From positions 310,001 through 374,000 of the forward strand of contig JAGTJL010000029.1 in NCBI GenBank assembly GCA_020746875.1: a stretch of DNA of 64,000 bases, written 5' to 3'. This document shows, piece after piece, positions 56,485 through 64,000 of the stretch. Numbering within the stretch: the stretch's first letter is position 1; each line of letters opens with the position of its first letter. The notes under the pieces are model-generated. The model saw only the letters and a list, made by a program, of their open reading frames with translations, searched no databases and had not been told where the DNA came from. The DNA comes from Rhexocercosporidium sp. MPI-PUGE-AT-0058. Taxonomy: Eukaryota; Ascomycota; Leotiomycetes; Helotiales. The position numbers were made by a program, and so were the translations under genes.

Positions 56485-58172
56485 ACGTCTCACCTCTGCT
56501 TTTGGCCCACCCCTACATTTAGCCCACCTCGCTTAATTCACCGCTTTTCATACCTATTAACTTAAATACTTAATTACTTTTTTATTCTTTAATCGATTCT
56601 TTTTAAATTTAGGATTCGTATTGTTTTTATTATAAAACTTAAATATACTGAGTACGACATTATATATGCCCTTAAAGAAGTTGTAAATAATAAGTCTTTA
56701 CAAAAGGCATATCTAAAGTAAGATATTTCAAAGTCAATACTCCGCTATCGCAATAAGACGACTCAACCACGTAAAAAGGCCTTTAATTACTAAAACACTA
56801 GATAACACGGTTTTTAACACGCAATCCTATTTTAAAAACTAAAAGGCAAATCTACGTTGATTTTATATATATTAATGCCGCTTATTCTAAAGTTATTAGG
56901 CCGTGGTTCTAAAAATTAGAGATTCCGGCTATTAAAGCTATTCCGGTTTGTTAACGATAGAATATGAACGAGACTAATATTATAAAAGGCTATAATCTTA
57001 ACGGATATATTATAAGGAGCGTTAAGAGCCGTAAGATTTAAGGAAAACAGCTAGGTTCACGTGCTTAAACGACAATCATTAAGTATATCTTTGCTATAAA
57101 GGTCTTTATATAACCTCTTGTAATTTATAAAGGAAAATTAATATAATAGCAATAGTTTCTATCTTAATTAAACGTATTTAACGACTAAAACTTCGCTGTA
57201 ACCGACAATAAGTAGACGACCGACGATACGGCTCTTAAATAACTAATAAAAGTGTTTATTCTTTAAACGGATTCACGTAATTATTTAATAAGACTTTTTA
57301 TTTTAAACGGTCACGAGAGCCATAAGACTACGGAATTCCTTTGGAAGTGCTTTAAACACAATATATACCTTTTATTTTTATTTATATATACGTCACACGT
57401 TTTATAACCCTTAAATTTAACGGTTTTCTTTATTTTAAAGCGTGTTTACCGAAAAAAACTGTAAAAATTAAATTCTTTAATTAATTCTACTTTAATTAGT
57501 AAACGTAACCTCCTTATTTATTATTAAAAGGCCCGTTAAAAGAGTATTACCTCTTTTAATATTAAGGCGAGGTAAAGAATTACGAGATTATGGCCGGTAT
57601 TTATAGGTAAGCCTTTAATAAGCTTTTTATTATTAGAAAATAATAATAAATTAATAAATACATCTCTTTTAAAGCCTTAAGAGTCGTTAATATTACTTTT
57701 AAAGGTATTTAATACTTTAATTAAAGTTTAAACTTTAAGGGCTAAGAAAGATTTATACGTATAAATTCGTACTTTAATTAGCGGATTATATAATTAACTT
57801 TTAACGTAACGTTTGCTTTTTAAAAAGGTTATAAAAGGAATTAATAAAAAAGACTACGAATTAGGAAAGATAAATATAAGAATTAAAAAATTAAAAGAGA
57901 GATTAAAGTAATTAAGGCCAAAGAAAAGGCGAAATATCCGAACTAGTCCAAATTCCAAGTTCGCTATAATACGTGTTATTAAAGAGGCTCAAATCGCAAC
58001 TAAAAAACGTTAAATTAAGTCTTTAAAACTAGAATTAAAAAGAAAATTAAACTCTACAATATCTTATATATAAGTTAACGTAATATAAAGTTATTAAGTA
58101 ATAAATGTCAAGTATTAAAATTACGCGAGGTAAGCCAAATGTAAGGGTGGGCCAAAAGCAGGGGTGAGACGT
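56485..58172 (+). mobile_element. Pogo-like DNA transposon B1 (1,688 bp)
   Basis: The terminal inverted repeats of about 48 bp begin ACGTCTCACCTCTGCTTTTG and, from the right, ACGTCTCACCCCTGCTTTTG. They are flanked by TA on both sides (56483-56484 and 58173-58174), the pogo/Tc1 target. Inserted in gypsy-C. A related half element is at 62729-63624. It has no sequence in common with pogo A. Confidence 0.93.
56650..57950 (+). pseudogene. Pogo-like transposase B1 remnant
   Basis: The plus strand opens with YALKEVVNNKSLQKAYLK, the helix-turn-helix start, and goes on to a DDE domain. The best piece is GHESHKTTEFLWKCFKHNIY (57309-57368), preceded by ILN where the second catalytic Asp would be (DG changed to NG by RIP), and followed by YTSHVL..PLNL and LKRVYRKK (after 57390). 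This matches pogo transposases with LLLDGHxSH...F...C...N...LPPHxSHxxQPLD. RIP stops throughout; inactive. Confidence 0.87.
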
Positions 58173-59925
58173 TAATAAGTTAAAAAAATTCTAAAACTTA
58201 CGCCGGCGTCGAATTCATTAGTAATATTAACGTAACGCTAAGCGTAGAAACCGAAAGCTCGATAGATTTTAGCGTTATTATAATTACTAATTAACTGAAT
58301 TACTTTTAATAAATAATTCACTCTTGCTTCGAAATCAGCTTCTTACTTCGGGAAAACAGCTTCGAAAACAGCTTTTATTATAATAAACTTAATTTTAAGC
58401 TATTTCCGAAAATAGCTTTTTAAATAACTTTCGGATTAGAATTTCTGCGTTACGTAAAATAAGAGTTATATAAAATTTAATATAAAGGAAAATTATTGAG
58501 ATAAATTTTTTTTTTTTAAGAACAGTTCTTAAAGCAGCTTTTAAAGCAGCTTCTGCGAGCGTCTTATACTCGTATAAAGTATTTACTTCTCCAAAGGTTA
58601 TTTATATAAAATAAGATTTTTTTTATATATTTTTTATTGTAAATATAAATACTTTTTGATTTTTATTCTCTTTTCTTTAATAAAGAATATTCGATTTTAA
58701 TTTAAATTATTTTAAATTACGTTTTAGAATTTATATAAACGTTTCTTATTCTTTTCTTTTATTATTATTATAACTTTCCTTTAAGAATCTTACGTACGAT
58801 ACGCAAAAATAAAAATACGGAAAAACGCTTATTATTAGCTATTATAGTCGCTTAACGCTTATTATTATTAATTTATTTATTATCGATTTTTTTTAAATAC
58901 TTTAAAACTTTTATATTAAAAAAAATTAATATATTAAAATATATAAAAAGTATATATATTCTGTTTTTAACGATCTTAAAAATAATACGCTAAGCCCGCG
59001 GTTATATAAAGCTTCAGTATATAATATAAAAGTGCTTAGATTTCTTTAATTCTTTTAGCTTAAACTGCATCGAGTTTTTATAAATAAAAAATATTATTAA
59101 TTTCTTCTTTAAGCTTTATACCTTAAGAAAAAGATAGATTCAAATAGAATTGCTTATTCCCGACGTAAAATGCATATTAAGAATTACGCTAATTCATTTC
59201 GGAATATATAAACTCAACTTTCTCTCGTCGAAGATTCTAATATAAAAACCTTTTACTTTCTTATTAAAAAGACTTAATAATAACAATAATAATTTTCTTT
59301 TAAGAAATAAATTATCTTATTTATAAAAAAAAATTCTATTAACGCTATCGCTTTTTATATATTAAGTAAACGGAAATTTAAAAATAAAATATTCGTAATT
59401 ATTTTTTAAGAAATCGATATTCTAATCGATTAACGGAGTTGAAAATAAGAAAAAGCTATTATTATTACGGAATTAACTATCGAGCTCATTTAACGTCGTC
59501 AGTTCCTCGCATAATTTGCAGTTTCTGTTTAACTAGACGTTAAACTAATAATTCCCTTAAAATACGCTAAATAAATTCACGTATTTTTTAAAACAAAAGT
59601 AATATTCTTCCTTCTTATTGCTTTTACAATTATAAAATTAAGTTAAAATAAAAAAATAAGAAAGCATTTAAATATTTATTATTTTATAAGATATTAACTA
59701 AAGAACTTAAAATTATTAACGAATATATTATTAATAATCTTAATAGAGGATTTATTAAGTTATTTTAAGCACTTTTGGCTACTTTTATTCTCTTCGTTAA
59801 AAAACCGAATATATCTTTACGATTATATATTAATTTTCGTATACTGAATTCCTTTACGCGAAAAGACCGATATCTTTTTCTTTTTAATTCATAAGATATT
59901 AATACGTATTACAAATACTTATATA

Positions 59926-60029
59926 TTTAAATAATATCTTTATATATTCCGAAGATCTTCTATAATATTAATTTATATTTAAATAATATCTTTATATATT
60001 CCGAAGATCTTCTATAATATTAATTTATA
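59926..60029. repeat. Perfect tandem duplication of 52 bp
   Basis: TTTAAATAATATCTTTATAT...TAATTTATA occurs twice in a row without difference in the gypsy-C RT region. It formed after RIP, because the mutated bases are shared. Confidence 0.9.
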
Positions 60030-60279
60030 TTAAGAAAGTGTTCTAACGCTTAAACGACGTAGCTTATAAACGGATTTAAAAAAAATTTAAATTTAAAATT
60101 ATACGTATAAAATATTTAAGATTTATTATATTTATTTTTAATTTAAAAATTAATCTCGAGAAAGTCTTTATTATTAATTAATAAAATTATTTTAATTTTA
60201 TTAAAAGTATATAATTTTTCTTTAGTTTTTATAAATTTTATTAATATTTTATTTATAATTATAATATTATAACGAAATT

Positions 60280-60410
60280 TCTTATTTATTTTATTAAAAA
60301 TAATATTCTTATTTATTTTATTAAAAATAATATTCTTATTTATTTTATTAAAAATTATATTCTTATTTATTTTATTAAAAATAATATTCTTTTTTATTTT
60401 ATTATAAAAT
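60280..60410. repeat. 27-bp tandem repeat, about 5 units
   Basis: Units TTCTTATTTATTTTATTAAA plus AATAATA, nearly identical, between RT and RNase H of gypsy-C. One unit has AATTATA for AATAATA and the last is diverged. Confidence 0.9.
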
Positions 60411-62260
60411 ACGAAAATACTTTTAATTACTTAAAATATAATCTTACGTTAGCTTTTTTCTTAAGATATTATAAATAAGATTTATTATATTTGCTTAAAT
60501 TAACGTAAGTAATAAAATTATAATAAGTATACTTTCCTAATAATATAATAAGAATTAATTCTTCATTATTTTCTTTTTAAAGATTATACTTCCTATTAAG
60601 CTTAATTACGCTATTTACGATAAAAATATATTTGCTATTATTAAATCGTTTAAATATTAAAAAACTAAATTAATAAAAGCTTTTCATCAAGTTCGTATTA
60701 TTACGGATTATAAAGTATTAAAATACTTTATAGCTTTTAAGTAATTAAATACTTAATAAATAAAATAAGTAAAGCTACTAGCAGATTATAATTTTATAAT
60801 TACTTATCGCCCGGGTATTCATAATCTTTTAGCCGATGCTTTCTTTCGTAAATTAAATGAGTTAGATTAGCAGAACTTTATTAAGAAAACGTACCGTTTT
60901 TAATAATTCTTATAATAAAATCAAGTTGAACTTAGCTTAATAGCCGCAGAGTTACGTCTTTTAAACGACTCCGACGCGTTAGTATTAAACGTAAAAATTA
61001 CTGATTTTTTACTCGTATTTTTTATATATATTAAATATTAGAAGTAAACCGTACGGCTCTTTTTTTATAAGTACTACGAAAACAAGCCTTATTAAAGAAC
61101 TTTAGGAAATTTAATATAAAAAGCGACTTTTTATTTTATAATAATCGCTTATTAGTTTTTAACGTCGATTACCTCCGTACTCTTATAATATAAGAAGTTT
61201 ATAATCGAGTTATTATAATATACTTTAATATATAAAAAACTATTTAATTACTCTTTTTTAGTATTAGTAGCACGGAATTACGTCGATAATTAGGTAATAT
61301 TATTATAATTATTATATATATCGACGAATTTAAGTGCTTTAAGAAAAAAAAGCGCGGATTTTGTTATCCTTTCCCCGTTCCCTCTCGACCTTAGGAATAT
61401 ATTATTATAAATTACTGCAAGTTTAATAAAAATAAGCATAGCTTTAATAGCGTTTTTATTTTTATTAATTATTTTAATAAATAAATTATTAGTATATCTT
61501 ATTAAAAAATCTATTAATACGCGGAAACTCGCTAATATATATATTTATTCTATATATCGTTATTTTAGCGCTCTCCTTCTTATTACTTTTAATAAAAGTC
61601 TTTAGTTTTTTTATTTTTAAATTGCCTTTTACAGTATTCTTAAAATTAGAAATATTTATTTATTATTAATTACTTTTAAATAAATAATTAAACTAAAGTA
61701 TATAATTAATACTTATAAAAACAATTCCGTCCCTTTATTACGTATTATTAAGACAACTAGTTTAAGTTACTTCTTATAATAGATTATACGCAAATATTAC
61801 TCTTATACGACTCTTTAAAAGGCCTTATTCTATTTAAAGTAATTTATAAATACGCACCTCGTACGAATTAAGATTAAATAATCGACTTATTAAACTTAAT
61901 ATATTCTATTAATAAATTAAATACTTAATAAACTATTAATTATATAAAACAACTCTATGATATATAAGAAACAGCTCGGTTAAACCTTATCGTAACTTAA
62001 GCTAAAATAGCCCGGTCTTATAACCGCTCTTGCTGCGTAATTGACTTCGATAAAAAAAAAGCTTTATATAACTTAATATACGTTACTTTAAGATACTCTA
62101 TTTATTTAAGAAATTAAATATATTAACAAATAAATTATTTAAAATACTTAAAAAAATAAATAACTTATTTTACTTAAATTTACTAACGAGTATAAAAGTC
62201 TATAACGTCTTTTAAATAAGTAAGCTACGTAAAGACTTTAATAACCTTTTATTAAAGTAA

Positions 62261-62314
62261 GTCTAAGATAAACTTTTATTAAAGTAAGTCTAAGATAAAC
62301 TTTTATTAATTAGT
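62261..62314. repeat. 27-bp tandem duplication
   Basis: TTTTATTAAAGTAAGTCTAA-GATAAAC occurs twice, exactly, upstream of the gypsy-C chromodomain. Confidence 0.88.
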
Positions 62315-62610
62315 ATTATAAGTAATAATAAATAAATTTTAAAAGAAATGCTTACTTATCGTAAAAAGTATTTTAACCTCTTATACCGCGTTACTTAGCT
62401 TAATTATAACATTAAATTATAGTAATACGATGCCTTCAATTTTAAATATATATTATATGAAGTTAAAGTCTTTTATTTAAATAATCTTAGCTTATTTAAA
62501 CCGCTAGTAAAGGTCTTTAATTAATTAAAAGCATAAAAAGTTAATATTAACGACTACGGTTATTATAATAATAATAAGGAAATAGATTGACGCTTAAAGA
62601 CAAGATTTCT

Positions 62611-62626
62611 CCGGAAGAAAAGGTAT
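62611..62626 (+). other. Gypsy-C polypurine tract
   Basis: CCGGAAGAAAAGGTAT directly before the 3' LTR start (TATAACGG, 62627). It marks the right LTR as the 3' LTR of a plus-strand element. Confidence 0.7.
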
Positions 62627-62728
62627 TATAACGGTTTAAAGCTTTTAAAACCTTATTTCCAGCCTCGGCTATTTCCTTTTTATTTAAGAAATTGCCGAGA
62701 TTAAACAAGCTTTTATAAAGCTTATTTT
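62627..62728 (+). repeat. Gypsy-C 3' LTR (about 102 bp)
   Basis: Pairs with 53981-54080. Followed at once by pogo B2 sequence, with no transition zone. Confidence 0.85.
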
Positions 62729-63624
62729 GAATAATTAATAAAAGTTTTTATCTTTTAAACAGATCCACGTAATCATTTAATAAAATTCTTTATTTTAAAC
62801 GGCTATAAAATCTATAAGATTACGGAATTCCTTTAAACGTATTTTAAAAATAATATATTTCTAATATATTTACTTATATATACGTTATACGTCTTATAAC
62901 CCTTAAATATAACGGTTTTCTTTACTTTAAAGCGTGCTTACCGAAAAGAATTATATAAATTAAGTTCTTTAATTAATTATATATTAATTAATAAACGTAA
63001 TTTTTTTGAAGGCTATTAAAAAGCACGCCGAGATATTATTATTTCTTTTTATATTAAATTTAAGTAAAGAATTAATAAATTATAATTAATATCTTTAGCG
63101 AAACCTTTAATAAGCTTATTATTACTAGAAAATAATAATAACCCGATAGCCCCGGCTCTTTAAAAGTCTTAAAGAGTAGTAATATTATTTCCCGAGCTTT
63201 TTAACACTTTTATTTAATTATAAATTCTTAAAGCTATAAAAGATTTTCGTTTATAAATACGTATTTTAATAAGCAAATTATATAATTAGCATTTAATATA
63301 GCGTTTACTTTTTAAGAATATTATAAAAGGATTCAATGAAAAGGATTACGAATTAATAAAAACAAATATAATAATTAAATAGTTAACAAAGTAATTAAAA
63401 GCAGTTAAGACTAAATAAAAAGAAGAAAATCCAAACTAGCTTAAATTGGGGCTACAAATCATTAATTTATATTAATAAGACTAGAATTAAATAAAGATTC
63501 CGACTTTCTAATTTCTTATATAGAAGTTGACGTAAAATATAATTATTAAGTGTTAAATAAAAAGTGCTAATATTACGCGAGGTGGGCGGAATAAGGGGGT
63601 AGGCGGAATGGTAAGGTGGGACGT
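62729..63624 (+). mobile_element. Pogo-like transposon B2, right half only
   Basis: Collinear with the right half of pogo B1 from its position of about 57240: (C/T)TTTAAACGG..CACGTAAT, then RLRNSF-type codons, then the C-terminal region. It ends in a terminal repeat GCGAGGTGGGCGG...GGTGGGACGT followed by TA (63625-63626). The repeat differs from B1 at many places, so it is a sister subfamily. The left half is missing; its place is taken by the gypsy-C LTR. The transposase remnant is broken by RIP stops. Confidence 0.85.
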
Positions 63625-63626
63625 TA

Positions 63627-63808
63627 CCCGGCATAGTCGCACTAGGGACCACCAGCTATTAGAAGAGGAGAGCGATAAACAGTGCAGGCTTGATGAATTA
63701 GCGAACGTTGATATTTCTGCTACAGGAAATGAGACAATGAGTGACCTTGATTTTTTTGCGAATGCTGTCTCTTGTCAGAGCTCAAATGATATCGAGGAAG
63801 GTAACTAG
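63627..63808 (+). CDS. C-terminal end of an unidentified protein, cut by pogo B2
   Basis: An open frame of 60 codons in ordinary, non-AT-biased sequence. From the pogo target site it reads TRHSRTRDHQLLEEESDKQC, then RLDELANVDISATGNETMSD, then LDFFANAVSCQSSNDIEEGN and TAG at 63806-63808. The acidic, polar composition looks like a protein tail. An ATG at 63608 opens the frame, but it lies inside the pogo terminal repeat and is probably not the native start. Either the gene was truncated by the transposon or only the end of the frame is coding. No family recognised. Codon use shows no RIP. Confidence 0.4.
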
Positions 63809-64000
63809 GAATGGATAGGAGCGAGGAGTAACTTAAAGGATAAAGGGGAAGGTCTGGTATATCACTTGCAAGAGAACTGCGATAGAAGCTAAATTTGACC
63901 GATAGGTTAATTATCAGCTTTTGTTAGCAAGATAGGCTAAATTAGACGGGAATAAAAGTAGCGGGGTCGTTTGACGTGTAAGACGAGCCCGTAATATTAT
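63809..64000. other. Ordinary-composition flank
   Basis: Balanced base composition with intact TG/CA sites. A possible 3' flank of the preceding frame; nothing else recognised. Confidence 0.4.

Larger units (their letters stand above)
54081..62610 (+). pseudogene. Gypsy-C gag-pol remnant with chromodomain
   Basis: The plus strand, interrupted by pogo B1. The gag region has six copies of a 10-bp unit (55261-55320), just before a degenerate Cys-knuckle-like stretch. RT near 59818-59890 reads LRLYINFRILNSFTRKDRYL, equivalent to LRLCVDYRRLN..T.KDRYPLP. RNase H near 60680-60870 reads RIITDYKVLKYF, then ADYNFIITYRPGIHNLLADA. The integrase lies at about 61100-62100. The chromodomain near 62340-62530 reads KVFNLLYRVT*LNYNIKL then FNFKYILYEVKVFYLNNLSL, with a stop at the core Trp. 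Many RIP stops; inactive. Confidence 0.82.
53981..62728 (+). mobile_element. Gypsy-C: chromodomain Ty3/gypsy element with short LTRs
   Basis: LTRs of about 100 bp (53981-54080 and 62627-62728) start TATAACGGTTTA (TGTAACGG before RIP). A polypurine tract (GGAAGAAAAGG) precedes the right one. Plus-strand order: gag region with short repeats, RT, RNase H, integrase, chromodomain. A pogo-like transposon is inserted at 56485-58172. The left flank is gypsy-A2 and the right flank is a half pogo element; AATAA occurs on both sides (53976-53980 and 62730-62734) but may be chance in such AT-rich DNA. Confidence 0.82.

Noticed and set aside
63608..63626. ATG at 63608 as the start of the 66-codon ORF
   Set aside because: These codons are part of the pogo B2 terminal repeat; only the part after 63626 looks like host sequence.
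63467..63652. A 61-codon minus-strand ORF
   Set aside because: It runs through the terminal repeat of pogo B2 and across the insertion site, antisense to the transposase remnant; a chance shadow frame.

Overview
The window looks like a transposon graveyard from a filamentous ascomycete (Pezizomycotina) that has been worked over by repeat-induced point mutation (RIP). Three things point to this. Nearly all of the first 63.6 kb is very AT-rich and poor in CA/TG dinucleotides. Repeat copies differ almost only by C-to-T and G-to-A changes. Recognisable retrotransposon and transposase frames run for hundreds of codons, broken by TAA/TAG at former Trp, Gln and Arg codons. I see no intact gene, tRNA, rRNA or CRISPR array. 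LTR, TIR and target-duplication coordinates were read base by base; limits of decayed coding regions are approximate.

Layout. 1-2866: 3' end of a chromodomain Ty3/gypsy element (gypsy-D). 2867-12200: an old Ty1/copia element (copia-1, minus strand) split by a complete younger copia (copia-2, 3829-11785) with 184-bp LTRs and a GTATA target duplication. Copia-2 carries, antisense between pol and its 3' LTR, an intron-containing passenger gene (4445-5262); this is the most unusual item in the window. 12200-13443: end of a second chromodomain gypsy (gypsy-B) with a 300-bp LTR. 13444-26900: a block with few transposons that holds several decayed protein genes of unknown function. 26927-27775: a small non-autonomous LTR element (TRIM) with a minisatellite. 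28205-28461: a solo LTR with a TACCT duplication.

30706-39645: a full-length gypsy (gypsy-A1, minus strand) with 256-257-bp LTRs. 39646-41291: rearranged forward pieces of the same family, including a perfect 9-bp satellite. 41292-53980: a second gypsy-A copy (A2) riddled with insertions: a truncated copia-2 relative that itself holds a pogo-like DNA transposon, five MITEs in two nested pairs plus one in the LTR, and a solo gypsy-B LTR. 53981-62728: a plus-strand chromodomain gypsy (gypsy-C) interrupted by a 1,688-bp pogo-like transposon. 62729-63624: the right half of a related pogo element. At 63625 composition changes abruptly to ordinary sequence containing the C-terminal end of an unidentified open frame, so the window probably ends at the edge of an AT-rich isochore.

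The nesting gives a relative chronology. Taking out copia-2 plus one 5-bp duplication restores the copia-1 reverse-transcriptase frame. Taking out the MITE at 35756 plus one 8-bp duplication restores the gypsy-A1 frame. A few perfect tandem repeats (144 bp, 52 bp, 32 x 9 bp) must have arisen after RIP stopped acting on them.
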